Below are positions 52,479-63,439 of a DNA stretch of 64,000 nt, piece after piece (within the stretch, counting starts at the first letter, position 1; each line of letters opens with the position of its first letter). The notes beneath the pieces were generated by a model that was not told the origin of the DNA, did no database searches, and was given only the letters and a program-made list of their open reading frames with translations. The position numbers and the translations under genes were made by a program. Origin of the DNA: Phellopilus nigrolimitatus (lineage: Eukaryota > Basidiomycota > Agaricomycetes > Hymenochaetales > Hymenochaetaceae); NCBI GenBank assembly GCA_021029095.1, contig JAJOHG010000049.1, forward strand, positions 176,403-240,402. The letters are read 5' to 3'.

Positions 52479-53679
52479 TATTGGATATAGTATGATCTTG
52501 GACACTTTTATTCCTTTTATTATTTTGCGTACCAGGTGACTTGAACTCCTGACTTGTTGTTCTGCGTCACCTGACATGTTGATGTATTACATAATGCTTC
52601 CCTTGAAGCGGCAGAGTCCATGGATGGTGCTCTCTATCTTTTGCACTCATCCATTGGACTCAGGCATGTTTAGTTTCCATAATATATTATCTTTTGCACT
52701 CATCCATTGGACTCAGGTCATTGTCTGTGTTTGTTGTGAGACCACTCCGCCTCACAGGTTATGAGCCTTGCGCTGTAACTTCACAACAACGTTCAGTACA
52801 TCGTCGACAACATCCTCCTTGATTTTCGTTCAAATCGGAGTTGATCTGGTCCCTCTGGAAGAGTTTCTGTCAACTGCAAAGTTCTGGCTGTTCGGATTGG
52901 GCTGTAATCGCAGGGTTGGGTTCTGTGGTGTGTCCGTCGTCTTTGTGTCGATTTTCGTGCCGCCATTTGCACTTGCTGGCACTCTACACCCCTCTGCATC
53001 GACATCCATCCTTATCATCCTCTCATCTGCACTCTCTGCTTTTCGTCTCATCGCTCGAAATCGGCTGGACGGATCGTGCTGAAACTTCGCACATCGTCTT
53101 GTTACTCTGGTCCCACTCGTCGTACCAACTTGTGACCGATTCGACTTCGAATTGAGGGTGCTGCATCGATTTCGACTTTTGCAGTCTCTATCTGTCTGTT
53201 TGTCTGCTCCCTGCATCGTTTCTGCATAGCGCACTCAGTTCTTGCCCGATCGCTCTGCGATTTTACACGCGTGCTCGTGTCCACGTCGTCTCGGTGTGTG
53301 TTGATTTGCGTCTTAATCGCTCCACCCGTTCCCCCTCTGTGTCGCGTTTTGCGCGGTTTGCCAGCTCTGGTACTTGGCAGTTCAGACCCATTCCATTTGA
53401 TTTGGTTGTTGTTGGATCAGATAGTCTATTGGTTGTGAAGCTCGACTGCAGGGCCTTAGTTTGCCCTTTGTGACGCTCTTTTGAGCGTTTACTTAAGCCT
53501 AGAGCCTCTCTCATCCAGCGGTGCCTGCGGAGTCTTAACAGACTGACAGACCAGCACTGTCTTGCGACGATTCTGTGTATACATCGATCATTTTGGGTGT
53601 TTGGAATCTGTTTGGCTGGTATTGACCTGATATCTGCAAATCGCGTAATTCGGCTTGTACACGTTTTCGGCCATCACGC
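52479..53679 (+). mobile_element. Copia F: LTR and leader only
   Basis: LTR 52479-52756 (278 bp), then a leader almost identical to that of copia E up to GGCCATCACG within the first codons of gag. It is replaced at 53680 by the terminus of another element (TGTACCAGTATACG). Confidence 0.93.
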
Positions 53680-54691
53680 TGTACCAGTATACGACTGGGT
53701 ACAGTCCGATTCTGCCACCGTAGGAGCGGCAGACGGAGTCCGACGTCGGCAAGCGGTGTTAAGAGGGAGGAACAGCCGGGAGAGTAGTAGGCGGAAGAGG
53801 GGTCGGACTAAGATGCGGAGGACTAACGGCCGATGACGCATTCCGCGAGCGGTCGGTCGGCCGATCAGATCGGAGGCGAGTTAGCCGACGGCTAGTGATT
53901 CGAGGGTTGAAGATAAGAAGGATTTGCGGGCCGGCGAGTGTCCTATTTAGAGTAGAGTATCGCATCATGTACGAGACCAGGGGAATCCTCGCCCGTCCTT
54001 CCTCTATAGAGTTCATTGCCCACTTCTCTTCCCTCTGTCCGACGTCGATCCGGTTCTCGTCTTCTCGAGGGTTCGCGCTACTTTGTTCCGCTCTGCACTC
54101 CGACAGTCGGCTCCGCCCCGATAGATCGAGTCGGCCCCGCGCCCGACGAAGACGCGGCTGTTTCTGATCCGACCCAGTGTTGAGTCCGACTTCGGCTTGT
54201 TCCCTCCTGGCTAAAGCACTGTAGATTCATTGAACGGCGGACGTACGGTCCCTCGACTGTTTTCCCGCCCGGCACGAAAGGATCTCGTAAACCTGGAACC
54301 AACCGCGGGGGATAACACAGTGTTTGGCCGATTAGAAGCTTGACGCGCACATCGGCTTTGGAAGTCAGCAAACCTGCCGCCGAAAAGACGCCCCGACACA
54401 TCAAAAGCGGCACGCACCGAGGAGGACGAATCAGAAGTCGCATCATCTTTCCGCCGCACCCGTAGCCGATACGCGCTTCCGCCTCGACCGTACCCGCCTC
54501 CTCGACAGCCATCAGCCTCTCCCTTCCGATCACGGTCCCTCCGCTCGACAACGATAAGGCAGAACCGAACCGTCCAAGAGTCCGACAGGCCGCGCACACC
54601 CCGTTCACCCTCACCTTCGCCCGAACGAGGACGTTCTGCTCGAAGAACTGACTCGGCCGCCCGCTCACGTAGCTCCCGTTCGAACGACCAC
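53680..54691 (+). mobile_element. Gypsy-type element 2, LTR/leader region
   Basis: Starts TGTACCAGTATACGACTGGG then TACA, a self-complementary LTR-like head. It leads without an obvious gene to the gag ORF at 54692. The inner LTR boundary cannot be fixed without the second LTR, which is absent from the window. Confidence 0.5.
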
Positions 54692-57010
54692 TTGCACCCG
54701 CAGACTCCGACTAGAGACGACTCGACCGTCGCTTCCGTGTCCGACAGCCTCCAGGACTTGTCGATAGATCGCCAGCATAGCCGACGAATACGCGAAGCAC
54801 TCTTCTCGAATAGTCCGCTTACTCCATTAGGAAGTCCTTCGCCGCCGCCGAACTCCGTTTTCTACACGCCGACAAACTCGATTTTCCACGTACCGCCGAC
54901 GTCGCTTCCCCGACTCACGTTCCCGACGCCGTCAACAGTATCTACACCAGCCGCCCAGACTGCTAGTACAATGGCAGGTGCAGTAGCTCGCTTCTTTAAT
55001 CCCGCAGCCGGCGTAGATCCGGGCGATATGCCGCTGCCTGGAGACAGACGCGCGCCGACGTTTTCCTCCGACAACGAAGAGGCGCTTCCGCACTTCTTCA
55101 CGGTCATCGAACTTCTCATCCAGCGGAACAATCTAACCGACGAGGACGCAATATCGAGCGCGTGTCTCTACGCCGGGAAAGACGGCCTCGCGTGGAAGAC
55201 GCTTCCGTCGGCTATTGGCCACCTATGGACCCCTTTCCGCGATGACGTTCTGGCCCTCTATCCTGGAGCAAAACCGACCTTTACGATTCCCGACGCTAAG
55301 CGACTGATAGGCGAGCAGCCGACGACCGGGCATGCCGATCGGCCAGCCTTTGCACGGTACTACCGAGAGTATACTCGGATAGCCGACGATCTAAAGACGC
55401 GGGCTATCTTTAGCGATTTAGACGTTAACCGCGGGTTCGCCGACGGGATCAAAGGCGCCCTGAAGGCGGAAATGGATCTTCGGCTACTGATCAAGGACCC
55501 GACGCATGGACCGCACTCTACATACCCGATGCGAGACATCTTCGCCCTGTGCGACAGCATTCTGAAGAGCACCCAATCGACGACGACTTCCGCCGCGACT
55601 CTGACGCCGACAGCGACAGCTACACCGACAGTGAAGCAGGAGACGAGCGGATGGATGGCCGTCTCCCGACAGCTCGAGGCTATGCAAAACCAGATCTCGG
55701 CGCTACAGCAGGGCGGAGGGCCAACCGCGTCAACCGCTCCAAATCGAGGGCTGCCGACAACCACCGCTCCCGACCGGCCATACACGCGCAGGATCGGTTG
55801 CCTGTATTGCGGAATCGACGATCATTTCATGAACCAATGCCCGCGAGCGATCGAGGCAGAGCGGCGCGGACATATCCGGCGCAACGAGGGAAATCAGCTG
55901 ACCCTACCAGACGGGCGTGCCTTCGGACGGGACATGCCCGGAGTCACGTTCGAGGAGAAGCTGCGGCTCCATAATCAGTCGATCGGATCGTCAGGTGCAA
56001 GAATAGAACGAGAAGGCCCGCCGCACCTTCCGAATGCAACGGCAAATTTGTTCTTTGGGAGCGCACTACTCACGAAAGCCGAGCCAGTGGGGGGATCGCG
56101 GTCCGCATATATTGAGGATGTGACCGACGAGGAGGAGAAGGCGTCCGCCTTGGCCGTGACCCGCTCCCGACAGGTGAAGACGTTGCCCGACGTCGCAAAA
56201 CGCGTCCGGTTCGACCAAGACCCTATGCCGCGCCGGCTTCCGCCAGCACGACCGCCCGTCAACCCGTCGGCACCGCCAGTTCGGACAGCGCCACCCGAGC
56301 CGTCGCCTCCGCCACCGACGCCGACACCCGCCCCAGAGCCGCCCCGGGCCGAAGACGCTACGGTCGAAGACATCAATCAGGACGATTCCCCAGAAGATGT
56401 CGCAGATCATCCGCGGCCGCCAGACGCGCTTCCGCTGTCATTTGACCAAGGACCACAGTACCGTTACCAAGCACCGATCGAAGACAGCGGACTGCCGAAA
56501 GAACTCGTGTCGCGGATTCTCCAAGCGTCCGTACCGATCACCGTCGGTGAGGTTCTTGCCGCCGCGCAGGATTGCCGCAAGGTTGTGCGAGACTTGATCA
56601 CCACCCGTCGCATCCCGACAGGGGCCACGAGCCTTCCGACGCGGCCGACGCCACATGCGACTCACAGTAATCACCTCCTCGAATCGTCGGTCACGGAAGA
56701 AACAGAACCTTCGCCCGACGTCGCACTCTACGCGCACCCGGCCGCGTGCCGGAACAGGCGCGATTTCGGCCCCGTCGAAACCGATCCGCACCTCAACGAA
56801 ATCAGCACCGTGCAAGTCACACTAGCTGGCAGGGTAGCCGCCACGGCCATCCTGGACACCGGCTCTACGTTCATCTGCGTTCGCAAAGACATCTGGGAAA
56901 TGACAGGAGTCATGCTCCGCCCCGACATCCGCATCCGGGTCACCACAGCCGACAGCGCCGTTCATCAGGAAAATTACCAAAGCTATACAGACCTATATAG
57001 GACTATATAG
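54692..57010 (+). CDS. Gypsy-type Gag-protease, truncated
   Basis: 772 codons. Gag-like helical region (LPHFFTVIELLIQRNNLTDE, FARYYREYTRIADDLKTRAI), a CCHC zinc knuckle CLYCGIDDHFMNQC near residue 370, a long Pro-rich segment (residues 500-570), then a retropepsin-like start VTLAGRVAATAILDTGSTFI near residue 710. It ends in DLYRTI where CTATAT-rich repeats begin, so RT and integrase are missing. It has a different codon flavour and no similarity to the first gypsy's Gag. Confidence 0.75.
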   Translation: MHPQTPTRDDSTVASVSDSLQDLSIDRQHSRRIREALFSNSPLTPLGSPSPPPNSVFYTPTNSIFHVPPTSLPRLTFPTPSTVSTPAAQTASTMAGAVARFFNPAAGVDPGDMPLPGDRRAPTFSSDNEEALPHFFTVIELLIQRNNLTDEDAISSACLYAGKDGLAWKTLPSAIGHLWTPFRDDVLALYPGAKPTFTIPDAKRLIGEQPTTGHADRPAFARYYREYTRIADDLKTRAIFSDLDVNRGFADGIKGALKAEMDLRLLIKDPTHGPHSTYPMRDIFALCDSILKSTQSTTTSAATLTPTATATPTVKQETSGWMAVSRQLEAMQNQISALQQGGGPTASTAPNRGLPTTTAPDRPYTRRIGCLYCGIDDHFMNQCPRAIEAERRGHIRRNEGNQLTLPDGRAFGRDMPGVTFEEKLRLHNQSIGSSGARIEREGPPHLPNATANLFFGSALLTKAEPVGGSRSAYIEDVTDEEEKASALAVTRSRQVKTLPDVAKRVRFDQDPMPRRLPPARPPVNPSAPPVRTAPPEPSPPPPTPTPAPEPPRAEDATVEDINQDDSPEDVADHPRPPDALPLSFDQGPQYRYQAPIEDSGLPKELVSRILQASVPITVGEVLAAAQDCRKVVRDLITTRRIPTGATSLPTRPTPHATHSNHLLESSVTEETEPSPDVALYAHPAACRNRRDFGPVETDPHLNEISTVQVTLAGRVAATAILDTGSTFICVRKDIWEMTGVMLRPDIRIRVTTADSAVHQENYQSYTDLYRTI

Positions 57011-57300
57011 AAAATATAGCTCCATAGTACTCCATAGATATCCCCCCCTTATATAGCGCTATATAGGAGCCCGTAGTGCCATAGTCTGTAGGTGTCCATA
57101 GCTCTGTAGGCCTGTAGCATTGTAGGCCTGTAGCACTGAAGTTCATAGTTACATAGTACTATAGGCCTGTAGCACTGATGTTCATAGCACTGTAGGCCCA
57201 TAGCACTGTAGGCCCGTAGTACTGATGTTCATAGCGCTGTAGCTGCGTAGTCTGTGTAGTCTGTTGCCCTGTAGTTGTGCAGAATATATAGGGCAGTTGG
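57000..57300. repeat. CTGTAG/CTATAG-rich degenerate minisatellite
   Basis: Variants of TGTAGGCCTGTAGCACTG, TTCATAG and CTATATAGG repeat about a dozen times. The inverse pattern (GCTACAGGGAGCTACAG) is at 63850-64000, so the sequence between lies within an inverted pair of such arrays. Confidence 0.7.
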
Positions 57301-57398
57301 TGGAGAGGGGCAGTGCTATTGTGAGAAATGTTCTATATTGCAGCTCTACATACGGACATTGGGAAGCCACTACATATGGGTAATCCGAAAGAAAAGGG

Positions 57399-57485
57399 GC
57401 GGGAAGTGGAGCATGGGCTCAACGGCGTAGTACGGGTCAGGGGAAGGCAGTAGTGCACTAGGCAGCGAAAGGCAGCACTGTACGC
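57399..57485. repeat. Short duplicate of 59799-59885
   Basis: GTGGAGCATGGGCTC, CGTAGTACGGGTCAGGGGAA and CTAGGCAGCGAAAGGC occur in the same order and orientation at 59805 onward, with several substitutions. The longer locus is next to SEC31 coding, so this is a detached copy. Confidence 0.8.
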
Positions 57486-57744
57486 TGCAAGCACAGGCGC
57501 GGAGACGACTTTTCGGGATCATCTTAACGTGAAGATCGATGCATCACGTGTCACACTTTTGTGTTCGGCCGGTATGGATCGGCACTAGGCAGCGGAAGGT
57601 GGTAAGCTTGAAGAATGCATGCTGCAGACAGTTAGGGGAAAAGATAAGCAGTTAGCGCTCTGAAACGAACCGCAAACAAGCATCGGGACAAATGAAATAC
57701 GAAAACGAAAAGAAAAAAGGGGGCCTCGGAATGAACAAAGAAAT

Positions 57745-57910
57745 CGAAGTGACGCACCTGTAGTAACTGTGCGGCATCGGGCCTCTTCTCCGCGTCCACC
57801 TCAAGCGCGCGCGCGAGGTAATCGCGGAACGTCGGCGACACTGACTCCGGGTTTGCGATCGTCGGTGTCCGTTCGTTGCGATCAGGTACAGCGCCCTCTA
57901 GCGAAATGGT
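57745..57910 (-). pseudogene. PAK-family kinase (CLA4-like), C-terminal exon
   Basis: Reads LYLIATNG, then after a one-base shift TIANPESVSPTFRDYLARAL and EVDAEKRPDAAQLLQ, then a splice donor. This is subdomain XI of PAK/STE20 kinases, with the Arg of KRPD conserved. It lies about 90 bp downstream of the SEC31 fragment on the same strand. Confidence 0.82.
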
Positions 57911-57995
57911 TCAGATAGGGCGGCTCGCCTCCGACCATTTCTATCGTTAATCGATGGTAAAATTTTAAGATATTAGAAGTAAGCTAAATGGAAAG

Positions 57996-59770
57996 TCAAG
58001 TCGCAGGGACGCACCAATTGCCATGATACTCAAAGTAGCGCTCGTAGAGGTTCGATTGTTTGTACGTCCGCACGGCCGAGGGGTCCGGAGTCACCTTCAG
58101 GTCCGCGTCGGTGTAGTTATTCGCGCTGCGGAAGATGGTTACTTTTTCCATAAATATCTGTAAAGCATGCGCGTGAGCAGAATAGCGCAAGCTACTCTTC
58201 TCGTCTGCGCCATCGAGAAGGCGGCCCTCTTCCTCCGCCATCTCCTCCGTCCAGATGTTGACAACCTTCTCGAGCCGGCCCGCAGCGAGGTAAGTCAGTG
58301 TCGCGTTCTTCCTGAGCTCCTCCGCACCAAGCGCCTCTGCACTCTTCATCATGCTCGCATTGAATTCCAAACGCTGACTGAGCTGCTCCGCAAGGTTCGC
58401 AAACTCACTGGGTTTCGCAAACGTGCAGAGGACCACAAAGATCTCCTGCCACTCCTGCAGATCCGCGTTCTGCACAATGTCATCCAGATCCTCGGTAACG
58501 ATAGATTGGAACAGGCAGAGGTACGGCAGGTTGATCGTCCGCTTCTCGAAATGTCTGCTGTGTACGCTGTAGAAGCGCTGGGCTACCCTTAACGGCCAGG
58601 AGGATTGCATCAGCATACCTTTCGGCCGACAAGCACAACGTCACTGCCGACTCAAAATCGCCGAGGACGAGCGACTTGGTTACCAGATGGTCAAATTCCG
58701 ATTCCTCCGAGGGGTAGATCCGGAACATATTGCTCTTCATGACCTCCGATGACGAGGAAGACGGGCGCGAGCCGACCGTGGCCGCGACGGATGAGTCGTG
58801 TGCGTAGTTTTGGTGGGGAATTTGAACGTGATCCGGGATTGTGTTGCGAGTGGTGCCCATCGTGCAGAAGAAGTCTGCCTCCGCGTCCGATTGCGGCGTG
58901 CCGCCGATGTCATCCCCGAACAGGGACGGAGCAGTCGTGGTCGACTCCCTATCAACGGCTTTCGTGACCTCAGTGTGATCTGACGCGACACTTGTTCCTT
59001 GCTCGGACGGCGTGCGTTCGCATTCTTGCTCCTGCTCCGCCTCAGGTTCGGCGAAGGACACTATAGGCTCGTGCACCTTGCTCTCTTCATCGAGCACGTC
59101 CGCTGGCGCATGTGTAGGCGTTGCAGTCGCCCTGATCCTCTCAACCGCTTCCACAACGCGTGCGGCAATCTCCGACTTCGAAAATCCAAGCAGCATGACG
59201 AGCTCCTCGCGCTAGACTGCTTTGAAGAGACTCGCAAGCGCTTTCTAGCTCGCTGCATCGTGTCCCGCGCGGGCAGCCGCCTCAGCCGACTTGCCCTGAG
59301 CGAATGCCCTCAGCGCTTGCTCGTCTGCCGCGCTCTTTAGCCCGGCGTACAGCAGTAGCTGCGACGCGAAGCAGCCCGGAGTAATCTTGTCGATGTTGCA
59401 GGCGTAGTAGCGTTCGCGCGCGAGACAATCGAAGGCTCTGTCGCGACCTTATGCAGATGCACGACGCTACTCTGATTCTTGCCTTGCGCAGACGGCAGGT
59501 TTGAGACCGATACGAGGAAGCCGTCGTAACCGAGCGAGCTTGTAACTGGCCGCCTCAACCACTTTGGTGGCTGTCTCAAAGAGAGCGTCGCTTGCGTCGT
59601 GCGGGAAAAGCCAGGTATGTCGAACACGTCGGAACCGACTGCCTTGGGCGTCGGGGCTGTCAGCTGGTCATCCGAGGGTTCATTTGTTGTCTGCAACGAG
59701 TGAACACCAATCGTGCCATCAAAGTAGGCGGAGCGAGCGCGGGGCGAACGTGCGCTCGGGGGAGACATTG
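57996..59770 (-). pseudogene. SEC31: COPII coat protein SEC31, WD-repeat end to alpha-solenoid
   Basis: From 59770 downward: FDGTIGVHSLQTTNEPSD, DVFDIPGFSRTTQATLSLRQ, PPKWLRRPVTSSLGYDGFLV and SVSNLPSAQGKNQSSVVHLH; then MLLGFSKSEIAARVVEAVE, FRIYPSEESEFDHLVTKSLV, LGDFESAVTLCLSAERYADA and ILLAVKGSPALLQRTQQTF; then VTEDLDDIVQNADLQEWQEI and YLAAGRLEKVVNIWTEEMAE. It covers about 550 residues in order, with a stop (CTAGACTG near 59212) and frameshifts near 59340 and 58590. It is the largest host-gene remnant here. Confidence 0.92.
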
Positions 59771-60600
59771 ATGTGGGTGGGGGCGGAAGCAGGCGAGGGC
59801 GGGGAGTGGAGCATGGGCTCGACGGCGTAGTACGGGTCAGGGGAAGGCGGCGGTGCACTAGGCAGCGAAAGGCGTCGCTGTACTGCGCGCTCTGGAGTTC
59901 CTGTTGTGGTGTGAATAAGTCGTTGAGGTTGACGGTGCTCTGGCGCGAGAGGGCGAGGTCGCGGCGGAGGGTGCGAAGGAGAATGTTAGCAACAGACGCG
60001 GGCACGCAAGGAAACGGCTTACCGTTCATGTGCGCGCGGCGGGTACGCGAGCGGGTCGAACATCGACACGTCGATGATGACGTCCGCGCGCGCGCCTTGC
60101 CCTTCCTGTTCGCGTGCCCATTCGCATCGGAACTTGCGCGCGGGTGTGGCGTGTCCTCCCAGCACGTTGAGCACACGTAGCGGAACGCGTCGAGCAGGAC
60201 GCCGCGCGCAGAGCAGTCCATGCACGCGGGCGGCGCGAGCTGTCGGACTTCGGGCGGGATGTCCACGGTGCGTGGTCGACGTGGACGCGGATTGGCGATT
60301 CGACGACGAGGGGAGTGCGTGTTTCGCTCGATGGACTCGAAGGTTCGGACAATTTCAGCCGCTCGAAAACTGCAGAATATACCAAGGACGTACCGATCAG
60401 AACGAAAGAGCGAAGGACCGTTGCTCTTACGAGCGACGAGGTGTCGGACAAACTTGAGTGGTCGTAATCGGCTGCGATATTCACGCGCAGCGTTATACGC
60501 CTGCTTCCAAGGTTGCGTCCGGACAGGATGGACTGTGCAGACGAGACAGGAAGACAGATGGGAAGCAAGAGAAAAAGACGTGTAAGAAAAAGTCAAGTTC
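59771..60600 (-). pseudogene. Unrecognised coding remnant upstream of SEC31
   Basis: Frames with a two-CxxC motif (PPACMDCSARGVLLDAFRYV, CSTCWED), VIIDVSMFDPLAYPPRAH, and YYAVEPMLHSPPSPASAPTH in shifted phases. Possibly a zinc-binding region of a signalling protein. I cannot name it. It runs straight into SEC31 WD coding. Confidence 0.4.
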
Positions 60601-60628
60601 AACATGTCCTATTTGGGCTGTAACCGTT

Positions 60629-63403
60629 ACATTTGTGACATATCACAATTTCGAACGAAATTTTGCCTAAGTCCTGATCTCGGTATCATGAAGAACACAT
60701 ACAAGCTCTCGACGCTCACCGGAACGCAGGAGCTCCTGCTCGTCGTCTCCGGCGCGCCGCCCTCCAACATGCTCGTCGGCGCGCCTCTCGGCCGCTCCGC
60801 GCCCCAGCAGATACAAGCGGCCCCCGCGCAGGCCGGAGGCGAGAAGCGCGGCTCTGCGCGCCGCCGCACGTCCGCGTCCAAGAACGCAGGCAGCAGCGGA
60901 TGCAGCCCGACCTCGCCGAGCCCCGCATCAACCACGGCCTGACGAACTGGTCTGCTGGTGACGACGTCCCGCCGCCACCCGCTGCCGCTCTCCGCCTCCT
61001 CGTCCCATCAGCAGCAGCACAGCACGCCCGACCCCGCCATCATCCCCCAGAGCGCCCCGCCCATGCCCAGCAGCAATGCCCGTCGCCCCGCTACCGCCTC
61101 CGGCCCGCCACCCGCATACGCCAGAACATCGTCACGCTGCACCGCACGCTCGAGACGCCGTCCTTCCTGCTGCTCGTGCTCGAGTTTGTGCCGGGCGAGG
61201 ACCTCTTCTACTTCCTCGAGCAGGCGCGCGACCACTACGAGCCCGAGCAGCCGCGAGCCGCCACCTCGCGAACAAGAGCACGACGGACTGTCCGTGCTCA
61301 GCGTAAACACGCTCAACACGACGCGCACCCTGCCGACGCTCAGCCTGCTCTCGACGCTCAACGAGAAGCAGCTCCTCAGCAACGCCGCCTCAAGCTCATC
61401 GCGAGCATGTTCGCGCAGGTGCGTTCTCTCGTATAGGCTCCAGCAAAAAGTGGCTGACTGACTGACGCTCCGTCGCACAGATGTACGAGGCGGTCGCCGT
61501 GTGCCACGACGTCGGGGTGTACCACCGCGACATCAAGCCGGAGAACTTCATCGTCACGGACGGCTGGGCGGAGGACGAGCGCCGCGTCGTCGTCGTGAAG
61601 CTCACGGACTTTGGGCTCAGCACGCGCGACGCGGAGAGCAGCGACATGGACTGCGGCAGCGCGCCGTACATGAGCTTCGAGTGCCGCAACAATTGCGCGC
61701 CGACGTACGCCCCGCGCGCCGACGTGTGGAGCATCGGCATCGTGCTCGTAAACATGTGCGTCCCCTGCCTCTCTCTCTCCCCGCCTTTTTTTTAGTCAGG
61801 TGTACTGACCTTCCGCGCCGCCGCCCAACAGGCTGTACCACATCAACCCCTGGACGGACACGACGCAGGGAGTCTGCTCGTCGTTCTCCGCATAATTCGC
61901 CGCGCCGGAGCACTTCTTCCTCCAGCGCTTCGCGGGCATCGCCCCGCCCGTCGCGGCGTTCCTCGCGCACCGCGCTTCTGCGCGCTCCCCGCGCACGACC
62001 CTGCAGACGCCGCGGGCCGCGCCTCCGCGCACGAGCTCGGCCGCTGGGTGCGCGACGAGCTCGTGCTCCTCATGGCCTCCGACGCGCCCGTCCGCGTCCC
62101 GTCCGCGCTCGCCGAGAAGGCGGTGGCGGCGGCGGCACCAACTATCGAAGACGCCGCGCCGCCGGCCTCGCCGACTACTATCGCGGCGGCGTCCACCGCG
62201 CTGCTCGCGCAGGTCCGCGCGCAGCAGGAGGCCGCGGCCGCGGCGAGCGGCGCGGGCCCGTCGTCCCCCGCGTGGCGCCACCCGCCGCGGGCTCTCGAAC
62301 GCGAGCATCGGCTACTCGCTGTCGTCCGTGCCGCAGTCGCGCCGCCCCGCGTCGCGCCAGGCGTCATTCTCCGTTCCGGATCCGTCTGCCGCCGCAGCCG
62401 CGCGCGTGCATGCGCTCGGGCTCGGGCTTGGGAACAGGATGCCTGGGAACGGGAGCGCGGCGGGCTCGAGGGCCGCAACGCCCCTGCTGCACGGGCCCGG
62501 CCGGCGCACCGCCGATGGAGAGCCCGGCCAGGGGGACGACGCGGACGGCGACCGCGGCGATGACGTCGAGACCGAGGGCGAGAAGCACGGCTCCGCGCGC
62601 CGCCGCACGTCCGCGTCCAAGGACGCCGGCGGGGGCGGTGGAGGTGGCAGCAGGCGCAGCCCGACCTCGCCGAGCCCGCACCTCAACCTCCCACCAGGCG
62701 CCAGCGCGCCGGGCATGCTGATGGGTGCGACGCCGTACTCGACGTCGGGCGCGCGGAGGGCGGGCACCCGCAGCCGGGCCCGCCCCAGGGCCAGATGTAC
62801 CCCCACCCGGGTGTGCACCACCCCATGATGGGCGCGCCGCAGTACTACCAGCCGCCGCCCGGGATGGCCGGCGCGTGGGGGCCGCCCGCGGGGTATAGGA
62901 GGGGGTGTATGAGAAAAGGAGGCTGTGGGTGTTGGTTGGTGATGTACATATGTTTTCCCCCTTCCCTTCCCTCCCTCGCGCGCCTTCTGGATGGAGATAT
63001 GTTTCGTGTTGCGACATGACGCGCTCTCTCCATCGCCCTAAAGTTCCTTTTCTCGTTATCTTCCTTCGAGTCCTTCTCATTCGTCTCTATCACTGCCCCG
63101 TATGTCGTATGTCGTATGTCGTCCGTCCCAATCCCGCTGTCCACATACCTCCCGCCTCTGTCTTCTGTCTCCTGTTTTCTGTCTTCGAAGCTGTATCCAA
63201 ATGGACGAGAAGTGATACTTACCCCTCTCGTTTCGAGTTCTGTTCTCTTTTTTTCTTTGCACCCTCGTCTCCTATGTATTACTGCGGGCATATTCCTGTC
63301 TCTGTACATGCCTTGTGCTTTCCGAAGTTTCCTTTGCACTGAATCAACCAATAGAACTGTGCCTTTCTTGAACCTGCGCAAAATTGTGACATGTCACAAA
63401 TGT
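60629..63403. mobile_element. Possible TIR element enclosing a kinase pseudogene
   Basis: 23-bp inverted repeats at 60629-60651 and 63381-63403 (start ACATTTGTGACAT), 22 of 23 matching. Each arm is itself a palindrome (TTGTGACATGTCACAA). No convincing target duplication and no transposase. The enclosed cargo is the kinase at 60900-62820. It could be a fourth gene-carrying element of another family. Confidence 0.45.
60900..62830 (+). pseudogene. Ran1/KSP1-like Ser/Thr kinase, N-lobe missing
   Basis: IVTLHRTLETPSFLLLVLEF and VPGEDLFYFLEQARDHYE (end of N-lobe), a Ser/Leu-rich insert, an intron ending CGTCGCACAG, MYEAVAVCHDVGVYHRDIKP then ENFIVTDGW (catalytic HRDIKPEN near 61527), KLTDFGLSTRDAESSDMDCG (DFG), PRADVWSIGIVLVNM, an intron, and LYHINPWTDTTQGVCSSFSA followed by a TAA. 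The Gly-rich loop and VAIK Lys regions are absent. A Gly/Pro-rich tail follows, with SARRRTSASKDAGG, a phrase also found at 60860. Confidence 0.8.
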
Positions 63404-63406
63404 GAC
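62831..63406. other. 3' flank of the kinase pseudogene
   Basis: T/C-rich non-coding sequence, with a tandem TATGTCGTATGTCGTATGTC run at 63102. No gene seen. Confidence 0.5.
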
Positions 63407-63438
63407 TTGTATCAATCTTCACATTAAGATTGATACAA
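63407..63438. repeat. 13-bp-arm hairpin followed by an A run
   Basis: TTGTATCAATCTT (63407-63419), a 6-nt loop, its exact inverse (63426-63438), then eight A. It adjoins the right inverted repeat around the kinase. It may be an element end or an RNA hairpin. Confidence 0.7.
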
Positions 63439-63439
63439 A

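Noticed and set aside
44798..53679. CRISPR-like or other phage-defence repeats suggested by recurring identical sequence
   Set aside because: The recurring sequence is LTR and leader of copia copies, with clear TATTGG..CCTCACA limits. The organism is eukaryotic.
61501..62721. 406-codon plus-strand open frame over the kinase
   Set aside because: Out of phase with HRDIKPEN and DFG and almost entirely Arg/Ala/Pro. The kinase frame is the real one.
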